42,482 nt of DNA from Coriobacteriia bacterium (GCA_016933785.1 JAFGAG010000028.1:1-42482); one strand, 5' to 3'. Numbered from the stretch's first letter, positions 1 to 7,376 are shown. Notes: a model not told the origin generated them from the letters alone. Program-made: numbers and translations.

Positions 1-63
1 AGCCTGGAGATGCTCCCCAGGGGGCTGTCGTGGACCGGAGTTCGATTCTCCGCGCCTCCACCA
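1..63 (+). ncRNA. ssrA: tmRNA, 3' end (truncated by window edge)
   Basis: Only the tRNA-like 3' end is present. A T-arm (CGGAG at 36-40, loop TTCGATT, CTCCG at 48-52) is followed by a 7-nt acceptor strand (53-59), discriminator A60 and an encoded CCA at 61-63. Position 70 of the acceptor strand is T and the discriminator is A, as required for the G3:U70 alanine identity of tmRNA. The bases before the T-arm do not form a normal tRNA anticodon and variable region. A class II tRNA is the alternative, but tRNA-Ser would normally have G at the discriminator. The tag reading frame lies outside the window. Confidence 0.78.
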
Positions 64-139
64 CACGCAACCACGCGCTCGTCCGCACACGCGGGCGGGC
101 GCGTTCGCGTGTCCTGGCGGCTGTGGCCCGTGGCGACGT

Positions 140-505
140 CTACTCCTCGCGGCTGTCCACCCTACCGCGCGTGCGCTTGACTCTCGCTCGCTTACGCTTG
201 GCCTCTACCTGTCGCGCCTTTGCGGCCCTGCTCTTGCGCGTCGCGACGCGCTTGGGCGCGTCGAGCGCCGCGTTATGCGCCTCGAGCTTGTCGCGCAGAC
301 GCTCGAGGCATGCACGTTTGTTCTGAAGCTGGCTGCGTTCACGGCGGCCCACGACGGTTATGCCGCTCGGCCGATGGCGCAGCCGGACTGCACTATCGGT
401 GGTGTTCACGCTCTGGCCACCGGCGCCCGTGGCACGGAACACCCATACATCGCATTCTGCGAGGAGGGCGTCATCGTCGGCGGGAATGTCGTAACGGGTG
501 TCCAC
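140..505 (-). CDS. Peptide chain release factor-like protein with GGQ domain (ArfB/RF-H type)
   Basis: A 121-residue protein consisting of little more than a class I release-factor catalytic domain. The motif [16 protein letters not shown] (about residues 27-42) contains the universal GGQ that enters the peptidyl-transferase centre and hydrolyses peptidyl-tRNA. No codon-recognition domain is present. The C-terminal 40 residues are very rich in Lys and Arg, as in ArfB (YaeJ), whose basic tail sits in the empty mRNA channel of stalled ribosomes. It starts with GTG; no in-frame ATG lies nearby. The gene converges on the tmRNA gene, so two ribosome-rescue functions may be adjacent. Release-factor domain is near certain; rescue rather than another hydrolase role is inferred. 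Confidence 0.85.
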   Translation of the reverse strand: MDTRYDIPADDDALLAECDVWVFRATGAGGQSVNTTDSAVRLRHRPSGITVVGRRERSQLQNKRACLERLRDKLEAHNAALDAPKRVATRKSRAAKARQVEAKRKRARVKRTRGRVDSREE

Positions 506-591
506 GGATCCATGATACCTGCAGTCCCGAGAGGTTCGCGCGCCACGGCAACGGCCGAGTGACGCACGGGCGGGGGAGGCCGCTCCTATGG

Positions 592-604
592 CATACTCCC
601 CTCA
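592..604 (+). promoter_or_regulatory. Candidate -10 box of a leaderless transcript
   Basis: CATACT at 592-597 lies six bases before the ATG at 604, and the intervening bases (CCCCTC) contain no ribosome binding site. This spacing would place transcription initiation at or near the start codon, as in leaderless actinobacterial mRNAs. No convincing -35 box was found. Confidence 0.35.
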
Positions 605-978
605 TGCCGGAAGACACCCGATACGGCTTCCCGCTGGAAGCGTGGGAAGCAGCGAAAGCCCAGGCCAACGCGCTGCTCGAGCAGGTCGCGCGCGACAGGG
701 GCACGATCACGTACGCGGAGATATGCCGTGAGGTCGAGCCAATCGAACTCAAGCCATTCTCGTGGGCGATCATGGGATTTCTGAACGAGATCTGCACCGA
801 GGCCGATGCAGCGCATGGCATCATGCTCGCTTCACTGGTCGTGCGTGCCGACACCCGGATGCCCGGTGATGGCTACTTTCGCAATGCAGCGCGGCTCGGC
901 CGTGACGTGTCGGATCCGGAAGCGTACTGGCGCTCCGAGGTGGAGCGCATCTACGACGTCTTCTCGCCTGGAAGGTAA
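604..978 (+). CDS. Uncharacterised small protein (124 aa)
   Basis: Soluble 124-residue protein with no signal peptide or membrane segment. The segment from residue about 60 (ITYAEIC earlier, then AHGIMLASLVVRADTRMPGDGYF) resembles a widespread family of small hypothetical proteins in which a 'GRPMLSALVV...GxPGxGFF' core is followed by an aromatic-rich C-terminus (here YWRSEVERIYDVF). I recall no established function for that family and assign none. The ATG at 604 is preferred over in-frame upstream codons because a TANNNT-like -10 box lies just upstream. It is followed three bases later by the membrane-protein gene, so the two are probably cotranscribed. Confidence 0.75.
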   Translation: MPEDTRYGFPLEAWEAAKAQANALLEQVARDRGTITYAEICREVEPIELKPFSWAIMGFLNEICTEADAAHGIMLASLVVRADTRMPGDGYFRNAARLGRDVSDPEAYWRSEVERIYDVFSPGR

Positions 979-981
979 GCG

Positions 982-1446
982 ATGCCCGAGTTCCTCTCCG
1001 GCCTCCCCGAGTGGCTCAAGTACGTGTTCGTGTCGTGGATTCCCACGATCGAACTTCGTGCAGCTATCCCGTGGGCGGTTGCCGCCGGTGAGCAGGTCTA
1101 CCTGCCGATCATCTACCTGGCGAGCCTGGCGATCTTCTGGCCCGGCTACTACTTCCTCGAGTTCGTCTACAAGCGATTCCCCCAGGAGGGCTGGCTGCAC
1201 CGCAAGTTCGAGAAGATCCGCGCCAAGGCGCATCCTCTCGTGGAGAAGTACGGCTTCATCGGCCTGGCGGTCTTCGTGGCGGTTCCACTGCCAGGCACCG
1301 GTGCGTACGCGGGCACGGCCGCCGCATGGCTCCTCGACATGGAGCCCAAGCGCGCTTTCCTGGCTGTGTCGCTCGGTGTCACGAGCGCCTTCCTCATCGT
1401 GTGGGGCCTCTCTGAGGCCGTCGGCTTCGGCATCCGCAGCATGTAG
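982..1446 (+). CDS. Small multi-drug export family membrane protein
   Basis: A 154-residue integral membrane protein. The N-terminal SWIPTIELRAAIPWAVAAG (residues about 18-36) is the signature of the Sm_multidrug_ex family (COG2426), followed by a membrane segment (about 40-60), a basic cytoplasmic stretch ending KYGFIGLAVFVAVPLPGTGAY, and two further hydrophobic segments to the C-terminus. The family name derives from weak resemblance to small multidrug exporters; transport activity has not been established for most members. A GGAAGG sequence overlapping the stop of the upstream gene serves as ribosome binding site, so the genes are coupled. Confidence 0.85.
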   Translation: MPEFLSGLPEWLKYVFVSWIPTIELRAAIPWAVAAGEQVYLPIIYLASLAIFWPGYYFLEFVYKRFPQEGWLHRKFEKIRAKAHPLVEKYGFIGLAVFVAVPLPGTGAYAGTAAAWLLDMEPKRAFLAVSLGVTSAFLIVWGLSEAVGFGIRSM

Positions 1447-1448
1447 CG

Positions 1449-2288
1449 ATGGAGTGCCTGCCCCTCAGCGAGTCGCCCTTCCCGTTCGGGCTCACGTTCG
1501 TCCCGTCTGATGTGCTCGGCGCGGTCGGAGGTGCGGCAGCCGCCACCGATGATCCCGCGTTGCGCCTTGCCGATGCGAGCGTGGCTCTTGGCGCGTCGTT
1601 CGCGTTCGTTCCGGCCAGCGAGCCGTGGGCCGAGGCTGCTGTGGCGGCCCTCGCCGAACGGGATGTGGCGCCGTTCTGGGTGGTGGATGGCCCGCTGTGG
1701 CCGGTCGTGCTCGAATACGGAGAGCTCGCAGGACTGCGCGCCACCCTCACCGATCCCGGGCTGATCGGGTCGGGGATCGACGGGCGGCTGGAAGACGTGC
1801 TCGATCAGATCGCGGTAGGGGCGCGCCTGGGCGCACGCGCGATCGTCATCGCCGAGGATCTTGCCGGCTCGGCCGGGCCGCTCGTCGCCCCGGACTTCGC
1901 GATCGCGGAGCTCCTGCCGAGGTATGCACGCCTCGTGCAGGCCGCGGGGGCGCTCGGCCTGTGCTGCGTCCTCCACTCGGACGGGGACATACGCCCGCTG
2001 CTCCCGGCCATCGCCCGCGCCAGCTTCGTGGCCGTACATGCCGGTGGAGGGCTCGACTTCGAGCGGTTCGACAAGCTCTTCTGGTCGGCACGTGCCGCAC
2101 GGCTCGCGGTCATCGGCGGGCTGCTCACCGGAGAACTCGGACACGAGATACGCGCCGAGGCGATCGGAAGCACGATCGGCGTGATCGCAGAGGAGGGCGG
2201 CCTGCTCGTCGCCGATGATGGCGGTATCACCACGCACGAGCAGATGCGTGGCCTGATCGCCGCGCTCCGGGCGGCGCGCTCCATGTGA
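1449..2288 (+). CDS. Uroporphyrinogen decarboxylase-like (UROD family) protein
   Basis: A 279-residue protein of the UROD superfamily, shorter than true HemE (about 340-350 aa). Family features are IAEDLAGSAGPLVAPDF (about 134-150), the LCCVLHSDGDI strand (171-181) and a late glycine-rich TIM-barrel strand. The HSDGD motif is typical of UROD-like and corrinoid-dependent methyltransferase-type members rather than of HemE, and the N-terminal substrate-arginine region of HemE is not recognisable. A role in methyl transfer or tetrapyrrole chemistry is therefore only a family-level guess. The ATG follows the upstream stop by two bases with no clear ribosome binding site, suggesting translational coupling. 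It converges on the beta-propeller gene with 17 bases between stops. Confidence 0.7.
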   Translation: MECLPLSESPFPFGLTFVPSDVLGAVGGAAAATDDPALRLADASVALGASFAFVPASEPWAEAAVAALAERDVAPFWVVDGPLWPVVLEYGELAGLRATLTDPGLIGSGIDGRLEDVLDQIAVGARLGARAIVIAEDLAGSAGPLVAPDFAIAELLPRYARLVQAAGALGLCCVLHSDGDIRPLLPAIARASFVAVHAGGGLDFERFDKLFWSARAARLAVIGGLLTGELGHEIRAEAIGSTIGVIAEEGGLLVADDGGITTHEQMRGLIAALRAARSM

Positions 2289-2305
2289 CAGCAGCCGGGT
2301 GGCTC

Positions 2306-3907
2306 CTACCGCGCACCCAGGCAGTACAGGAAGCCGTCACGGCAGCCGACGTACACGCGGCCTTCCCAAATGAGCGGCGTCGACTCGAACGGACCGTCAG
2401 CGGTGAACGTGTCGATCTCGGTCGCCGAATACCGGGACCCTTCGGTGACGATGGCGTACAGGTGCACCTTCTGGTCGAGTCCCACGGCCACCATCCGGTC
2501 CTCCGTCATCGCAGGCGTCGAGATGCTGCCCCCGACGTTTCCCCTGAACACGAGCGCGGGGCGGGGATAGCGCGCCACATCATCTGGACCGGCGTTTTCG
2601 CCGTCGGTCATGTCGGTCCGCACCATGTAGACGGAGCCGTCCACGCTGCAGAAGGCGGCGAGCGGCGCATCCGGGTGTAGGGCCACCGAGCCGACGACCC
2701 CGCCGGCCCACTCGCCGACACCGCGGTCAGCGGTCTGGAAGAACCACACCACCGCGTCGGCGGGCGGCTTCTCAGGATCGAGCAGGAAGACACCGCCGTG
2801 GTCGACGTACTGTCGCTCCATCCCCACGAGGAGCTTCCCGTCGGGCGTCACCACGACCGTCGCGTCGAAGTCTCCCTGAGCCTCGAAGTCCCATTCGATC
2901 GCGAGCGTCTCCCGGTCAAGCCCGTACACGTGGCCTGAGCTCGACGCGATGTAAATCCGGTCGCCGAGGACGGCGGGTGATCCCTCAAGAGAGAGGTTGC
3001 TCCCATTCTCCTGAGCGTGCGACGCGACGTCCTCCGGTGACCACAGGGGCGGGGAGCTGGCGAGGATGCTCGGCATCGGATGGCCACCGGGACCCGGGAT
3101 CAGGTCCTCAGGGTCGAGTGCGAGCACGTGACCGGGCTCGACCGCAACGATGAGCCGCCCATCGAGCCAGAGCGGGCTGGCATCGACGTCCTGGCTGTAG
3201 TTCTCGGTTCGTGGCACGGGCAGCCTCCAGAGCTCGGCTCCGGTCGCGAACGAGAACGCCCGCAGAGGGGCTATGGCGGAATCGCCGATTGCAAGTGTCG
3301 CGCCGCGGCGCGAGCCGGTGACGACCACGACCCGGTCGCCTGCCGGCCGCCGTGGATCGTGGTAGACGGTGTTGGTGCCCTTGACGACGTCGTCGAGCTC
3401 GGCCCTCCACGCCACCGTTCCGTCCAGTGCATCGATGCGGCGCAACCCGTGGTCGTAGCCGCCGACGACGAGAGAGGGAACGTCGTGGTCGAAGGTGAGC
3501 GTCGGCTGTCCGGTCCATCCGGTACCCGACCAGGTCACGCTGCGGCCGTCAGGAAGGATCGTCGGTCCACTTCCGATCTCGAGTTTCCAGAGCACGTCGA
3601 GTGCGTCCGGCCCTTTCCCTATCCCGGTGACATCTCGGCGAGGTCCACCAAGGTAGGTGGGGTGCGCGAGGACGATCGCGTCATCAGCGGGGGTGGGTAC
3701 CGCCTGCTCGGGCGGTACCGCGGGCGACTCCTCGCTGTCCGCCCCGCATGCGCGGATCCCAAGGACGATCGATGCGGTCAGTACGCCGAGACCGAGGATG
3801 AGGACGATCGCGCGCCACGACACATGCCGACGTGAAGGGCGCATGGTGCTCAGAGCACCGACCGGGGTACGGCGGGGTCTGTATGTGTACGGCGGCTTCC
3901 GTGTCAT
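2306..3907 (-). CDS. PQQ-like beta-propeller protein, membrane-anchored
   Basis: About 533 residues. A basic N-terminus (MTRKPPYTYRPRRTPV...) is followed by a single hydrophobic segment (about residues 36-56, AIVLILGLGVLTASIVLGI) and then a long extracytoplasmic domain with repeated WxxE/LDxxTG-type blades (for example FATGAELWRLPV, LDRETLAIEWDF, WEGRVYVGCRDGFLYCL), typical of PQQ/BamB-like eight-bladed propellers. The Cys after the membrane segment (RACG) is not a good lipobox because Arg is at -2. No dehydrogenase partner is seen, so it is probably a binding or scaffold protein. Starts at 3940 (GTG) and 3916 (ATG) are also in frame; 3907 is preferred because TACGAT lies seven bases before that ATG. 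Confidence 0.75.
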   Translation of the reverse strand: MTRKPPYTYRPRRTPVGALSTMRPSRRHVSWRAIVLILGLGVLTASIVLGIRACGADSEESPAVPPEQAVPTPADDAIVLAHPTYLGGPRRDVTGIGKGPDALDVLWKLEIGSGPTILPDGRSVTWSGTGWTGQPTLTFDHDVPSLVVGGYDHGLRRIDALDGTVAWRAELDDVVKGTNTVYHDPRRPAGDRVVVVTGSRRGATLAIGDSAIAPLRAFSFATGAELWRLPVPRTENYSQDVDASPLWLDGRLIVAVEPGHVLALDPEDLIPGPGGHPMPSILASSPPLWSPEDVASHAQENGSNLSLEGSPAVLGDRIYIASSSGHVYGLDRETLAIEWDFEAQGDFDATVVVTPDGKLLVGMERQYVDHGGVFLLDPEKPPADAVVWFFQTADRGVGEWAGGVVGSVALHPDAPLAAFCSVDGSVYMVRTDMTDGENAGPDDVARYPRPALVFRGNVGGSISTPAMTEDRMVAVGLDQKVHLYAIVTEGSRYSATEIDTFTADGPFESTPLIWEGRVYVGCRDGFLYCLGAR

Positions 3908-3993
3908 GGGATTCATCGTACGGCAAACGTGCCGGGACACGGAGGCAGCTGATCACCCGGGACGGTACCCGCATGAGGCTGCGCGCGCGAATG

Positions 3994-4023
3994 ACGAGGG
4001 CGCCGGTCTCCCGACGCCCTCGT
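3994..4023 (-). terminator. Hairpin after the DsrK/HdrD-like gene
   Basis: ACGAGGGCG (3994-4002) and CGCCCTCGT (4015-4023) form a perfect 9-bp stem with a 12-nt loop, 30 bases downstream of the minus-strand stop at 4054. It lacks a strong T-run on the minus strand, so it may act weakly or only stabilise the transcript end. Confidence 0.5.
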
Positions 4024-4053
4024 GCGATGCGGAACATTCACCGTGCCTTGACG

Positions 4054-5346
4054 CTACTCAGTGGCTTCGGCGCCCTTCTGGTTGCCGGGGAGCGGCATGG
4101 CCGCCACGACAAGGTCGATCACCTGCCAGATCTCCATGCCGAGTTCGTGGACCTCGTTGAGCTCCTCGATCTGCAGGCGGCAGTTCTCGCAAGGGCACGC
4201 GAGCACGCTTGCGCCACTCGCCTTGAGCTGTTCGACCTTCTTGGCGCCCGATTTGAGCCGGACGTCCTTGAACTCCTCCATGGCCACGATGCCACCGCCA
4301 CCGCCGCAGCACCACTGCTCCGCGCGGTTGGGGGTGAGGTCCACGAAGTTGTCCGTGACGGCCTTCACGATGTCGCGCGGCTGCTCGAACTTGCCGCCGT
4401 TGCGGCCGAGCTGACACGGGTCGTGGTAGGTGACCTTGCCCTCGATGAGACCCTTGTCCACCGTGATGCGGCCTGACTTGATGTAGTCGTCCACCTTCTC
4501 GAGTATGTGGGTCACCTTGAAGGGCATCGGCTCCTTGCTCCACGCCTCGTAGAAGAACTCGGCGACGCGGTAGGCGTGCCCGCACTCGGGCACCACGATC
4601 TCCTTTACGCCGAGGCGCTTGGCCTCGTCGATGTAGCGCTTGGTGATCAACCGCGCCTTCTCGGTGTCGCCGTAGAAGAAGCCGTAGTTGGCCGCCTCGA
4701 ACATCGAGATCGTCCAGTTCTCACCGGCCTCCTCGAAGATGACCGCGGCCGGGCGGATCGAGTGTGCACCGGCGAGTGCCACGTAGAGCACGTCGGCGCC
4801 CTCCTTATTCACGTGCACCCTGTGCTCGGGGTCGCCGGTGATCGCGCGGACCTCCTCGGAGATGTCGTCGAACCCGGAAAGCATGACGCCCTCGAACATC
4901 GCGGCGTTGTCGCCCTTGAAGATGGCGGCATCCGCGAGCTGACCGAGCATCTCGTTCCCACGGCCGGCGGCGATCAGGATCGCCTTGGCGACCGAGAGGA
5001 TCCACGCCGTGTCGATCGAGAAGGGACAGTAGTACATGCAGCGGCGGCAGCCGGTGCATGCGTACGTGGAGTCGTAGAGCTCGTCGAGCAGGTTGTCATC
5101 GGGCTCGCGCGCCTCGTAGAGCGCCGGCATGAAGCGGCCCGCCTTGTCGAAGTACCTCTTGTAGATCTGACGGATGAGCTCCGCGCGCCGGGCGGGCAGG
5201 TACTTGAAGTCCCCGGTGCCCACGTACTGGTGGCACGCATCCTTGCAGATCGCGCATCGCGCGCAGATGTCGATGTACTGCTTGAGCTGGCGGTTCATCT
5301 TCTTGTCGATGACCCCGGTGAGCGTCTCGAGTTGCACCTTTTCCAT
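4054..5346 (-). CDS. DsrK/HdrD-like (Fe-S)-binding oxidoreductase
   Basis: About 430 residues. Two ferredoxin-type [4Fe-4S] motifs are present: C28/C31/C34/C38 and C97/C100/C103/C107 (CTGCRRCMYYCP). The C-terminal half has a CCG domain with CC at 346-347 in WCCGGGGG and CPCENC at 384-389; an earlier degenerate CCG-like segment (VPECGHAYR) also occurs. This is the layout of HdrD, DsrK and related catalytic subunits, which bind a non-cubane [4Fe-4S] cluster that reduces disulfides or trisulfides. The GTG at 5352 overlaps the upstream stop, but ATG at 5346 is preferred because GAGGAG lies nine bases upstream. Immediately downstream of a DsrM-like cytochrome, it probably forms a membrane-bound DsrMK-like pair. 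The substrate is unknown. Confidence 0.88.
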   Translation of the reverse strand: MEKVQLETLTGVIDKKMNRQLKQYIDICARCAICKDACHQYVGTGDFKYLPARRAELIRQIYKRYFDKAGRFMPALYEAREPDDNLLDELYDSTYACTGCRRCMYYCPFSIDTAWILSVAKAILIAAGRGNEMLGQLADAAIFKGDNAAMFEGVMLSGFDDISEEVRAITGDPEHRVHVNKEGADVLYVALAGAHSIRPAAVIFEEAGENWTISMFEAANYGFFYGDTEKARLITKRYIDEAKRLGVKEIVVPECGHAYRVAEFFYEAWSKEPMPFKVTHILEKVDDYIKSGRITVDKGLIEGKVTYHDPCQLGRNGGKFEQPRDIVKAVTDNFVDLTPNRAEQWCCGGGGGIVAMEEFKDVRLKSGAKKVEQLKASGASVLACPCENCRLQIEELNEVHELGMEIWQVIDLVVAAMPLPGNQKGAEATE

Positions 5347-5348
5347 CG

Positions 5349-6077
5349 TCACTCACTCCTCACGTAGTTCGCGGCGAATGAACCGATGGTGTGCACGAGT
5401 TTGCTGAACGGGAAGTAGATCAAGAAGAGGTCCGTGAAGAGCATGTGCGTTCCGAGCGACCACCCGACGTTACCCGAGAGCAGCTTCTCCGGGAACATCG
5501 GCTTGAACGCGAGCAGGCTCCTGAACCACTCCTGGTACGTGTCGGCGTGGATGAAGCCGCCGTACACGAAGCGCAGGTGGTCGCCCATGATGATCACACC
5601 GAAGAGCAGGAACAGCAGCAGGTAGTCTTCGGGCACCGAGAGGTTCTTGTACGGGCCGAAGGTGCGCCGCACGATCCAGAAGATGACGCCCACGAGCATG
5701 AGTGTGCCGGCGATGGAGCCAGCGTAGGCGGCGAAGGTGTTCATGGCGTGCTCGCCACCCAGCAGTTCGGGCAGGATCGGGTACTCACCGAGGATGCGCA
5801 GGTGTCCCACGAAGGCCGCAAGCGCAGCCACGTGGAAGATCATCGCGAAGATCCACATCTTCGGCTCGATCTTGGCCGAATGCGGCGCGATGAGCGTGTC
5901 CTTGAGCATCTTGAAGAACCGGCCGGACTTGGTTGCCGGCTTGGGGAACATGCCGAGGCGGACCGGGGACTTCGGGGTGGTCGCCCACTGGTAGATGCGA
6001 AGCCCCATCCCCAGTACGAACACCGCGATGCCCAGATACACCCCCCACACCGAGGTTATCCAGAGGTAGGTTTCCAT
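5349..6077 (-). CDS. DsrM/NarI-like cytochrome b membrane subunit
   Basis: A 242-residue protein with about five membrane segments. Paired histidines in MIFHVAALAAFVGH and in THMLFTDLFLIYFPFSKLVH are positioned as haem b ligands in the NarI/DsrM family; the IYFPFSKL.H ending of the last helix is characteristic. Family members oxidise menaquinol and pass electrons to a peripheral partner, here most likely the DsrK/HdrD-like protein encoded directly downstream with overlapping stop and start regions. It follows the tusA gene by 19 bases, within one apparent operon. No strong ribosome binding site precedes the ATG. A genuine nitrate reductase role is unlikely because no NarGH genes are present. 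Confidence 0.87.
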   Translation of the reverse strand: METYLWITSVWGVYLGIAVFVLGMGLRIYQWATTPKSPVRLGMFPKPATKSGRFFKMLKDTLIAPHSAKIEPKMWIFAMIFHVAALAAFVGHLRILGEYPILPELLGGEHAMNTFAAYAGSIAGTLMLVGVIFWIVRRTFGPYKNLSVPEDYLLLFLLFGVIIMGDHLRFVYGGFIHADTYQEWFRSLLAFKPMFPEKLLSGNVGWSLGTHMLFTDLFLIYFPFSKLVHTIGSFAANYVRSE

Positions 6078-6096
6078 GATCGGCGGGTGCCCCTTA

Positions 6097-6339
6097 CTAC
6101 TTGACGCGCTTGACGAGGAAGACGAACTCGGAGCCCTGCTTGTCGGCGGACACGACCTCGTTGCCGGTCGACTGCGCCCACGCGGGGATGTCAGCCATGG
6201 CGCCGGGGTCGGTCGCGACGGCGCGGATGATGCCGCCCACCGGGACGTTGTTGATGTTCTGGCTCACCTTGACCATGGGGAGCGGGCAGAGCAGACCCTT
6301 GAGGTCCAGTTCCAGGTCGACCTTGGTCTCGTCAGACAT
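6097..6339 (-). CDS. TusA-family sulfurtransferase (sulfur carrier)
   Basis: An 80-residue protein with the TusA/SirA fold signature: LDLKGLLCPLPMVK places the persulfide-carrying cysteine at C18 in a CPxP motif near the N-terminus, and the remainder matches the usual length of about 80 residues. TusA proteins accept sulfane sulfur on this cysteine and pass it to partners such as DsrE proteins. AAGGGA lies just before the ATG. Located between a DsrE2-like gene and a DsrM-like gene, it most plausibly serves in sulfur transfer linked to redox energy metabolism rather than tRNA thiolation. Confidence 0.92.
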   Translation of the reverse strand: MSDETKVDLELDLKGLLCPLPMVKVSQNINNVPVGGIIRAVATDPGAMADIPAWAQSTGNEVVSADKQGSEFVFLVKRVK

Positions 6340-6434
6340 GATGGTTCCCTTCTGTCAGTCACGCGCCGGGTGACGCGCGATCCGTCTCAACCGTCCGCCG
6401 GCGTGGCGGGCGGATACTTCCTACACGGTCGGTG

Positions 6435-6917
6435 CTAGATGAACAGCTGGATGTCGGCGTTCTGCGCTTTCAGCAGGAAGAAGCCCACGCCGACCGGATC
6501 CTGCACACCATCGATGAAGGTCTCCTGAGGTATCTCCATGACATCCATCGACATCTGGCAGGCGTAGAGGCTGACACCCAACTGCACGGCCAGATCGCGC
6601 ATCTCGGAAAGCGACTGGACGCCGTGTGACTTCATCATCTTGTTGAACATCCAGCGGCCCATCCCGCCAAAGGCGAACTTGGAGGGGTGGGACTTCTCGA
6701 TGCCTCCGCCGTACATCAGGCCGACCATCTTGCCGAAGAACGTGCTCCCCGTGCGAACGTTCTTCTTAAGCGCACGCAGGCCCCAGAACGTGAAGAACAT
6801 CGTCACGTCCATGCCCATCGCGGCCGCACCGTTCGCGATGATGAACGCGCCTGTCAGCTTGTCGAAGTCACCGCTCATCACCACCATCGCCAGACTCTTC
6901 TTGCCGTTCTCGTCCAC
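6435..6917 (-). CDS. DsrE2-like (DsrE/DsrF/DsrH family) sulfur-relay protein
   Basis: About 160 residues. It begins KKSLAMVVMSGDFDKLTGAFIIANGAAAMGMDVTMFFTFWG, the nucleotide-fold start of DsrE2/peroxiredoxin-like proteins, and carries a single conserved cysteine, C120 in LYACQMSMDVM, the expected persulfide site. The GTG at 6917 is chosen because GAGGGAGG lies five bases upstream; the ATG at 6950 would add 11 residues but has no ribosome binding site. DsrE2 proteins often pair with TusA and Hdr-like or DsrMK-like complexes, matching the neighbouring genes. Amphipathic segments near residues 60-95 may mediate membrane association, as suggested for some DsrE2 proteins. Confidence 0.85.
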   Translation of the reverse strand: MDENGKKSLAMVVMSGDFDKLTGAFIIANGAAAMGMDVTMFFTFWGLRALKKNVRTGSTFFGKMVGLMYGGGIEKSHPSKFAFGGMGRWMFNKMMKSHGVQSLSEMRDLAVQLGVSLYACQMSMDVMEIPQETFIDGVQDPVGVGFFLLKAQNADIQLFI

Positions 6918-6976
6918 AGTTGCCTCCCTCTTGTCAGTGTTTCGTGCCATTTGCAGCAGCCGCGGCGCGTCTGCCC

Positions 6977-7303
6977 TCAGCCCTCGGTGCCGTCGGCCAC
7001 ATCCTTGCGGCCATCGATGATGTCCTGCATGACCTCGGTGATGAGATCGAATGCCTGGATGATCTTGGGGTTGGTGATCGCGTAGAAGATGCGGTTCCCC
7101 TCGCGGCGCGTCCGGACGACACCGGAGGACCGAAGGATCGCAAGGTGCTGCGAGAGTGTGGCCTGGGGGATGGCTGTCCGTTCATGGATCTCCGTGACGG
7201 TGATCTCACCGTCGCGAAGCGCGCTCAGTATCATCTGGCGCTTCGCGCTCGCGAGGGTCTTACACAGGTCCGAGTGCAGGCAGAAGAACTCGCTCTGGTC
7301 CAC
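6977..7303 (-). CDS. ArsR-family transcriptional regulator
   Basis: About 108 residues, a winged-helix protein with the ArsR recognition region VTEIHERTAIPQATLSQHLAILRSSGVVRTRREGNRIFYAI. GTG at 7303 is the likely start: GGAGGAG lies directly upstream, whereas the ATG at 7333 has no ribosome binding site and falls inside the palindromic operator. Two cysteines, C8 and C14, sit in the N-terminal helix; such residues can bind metal or sense persulfide, but canonical sensor pairs are not evident. It heads the DsrE2-TusA-DsrM-DsrK gene set and probably represses it in response to sulfur species or another thiol-reactive signal. It is divergent from the chemosensory operon. Confidence 0.88.
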   Translation of the reverse strand: MDQSEFFCLHSDLCKTLASAKRQMILSALRDGEITVTEIHERTAIPQATLSQHLAILRSSGVVRTRREGNRIFYAITNPKIIQAFDLITEVMQDIIDGRKDVADGTEG

Positions 7304-7312
7304 AACTCCTCC

Positions 7313-7338
7313 AGTACATTCGAATATGCGCATGTACT
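7313..7338. promoter_or_regulatory. 26-bp palindrome, probable ArsR operator
   Basis: Arms AGTACAT (7313-7319) and ATGTACT (7332-7338) are perfect inverted repeats; within the 12-base spacer four of six further base pairs are also symmetric, so 11 of 13 positions match. It abuts the ribosome binding site of the arsR gene and lies just downstream of its candidate promoter, the usual location for an autorepressor site. Confidence 0.7.
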
Positions 7339-7347
7339 ACGCTGGCA

Positions 7348-7376
7348 ACACTAAGACAAATTAATGTAGAGCGCAA
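7348..7376 (-). promoter_or_regulatory. Candidate arsR promoter
   Basis: On the minus strand TTGCGC (7376-7371) and TAGTGT (7353-7348) are separated by 17 bases. Initiation would fall near 7341, immediately before the palindrome. The -35 box is weak, and it coincides with one arm of an inverted repeat GCGCAA (7371-7376)/TTGCGC (7393-7398). Confidence 0.35.

Noticed and set aside
1167-2237. 356-codon minus-strand frame opposite the membrane protein and UROD-like genes
   Set aside because: Charged, low-complexity shadow product; both plus-strand genes have clear family motifs.
5349-6077. Assignment as nitrate reductase gamma subunit NarI
   Set aside because: No NarG, NarH or NarJ genes are nearby; the partner is a DsrK/HdrD-like protein and the context is sulfur transfer.
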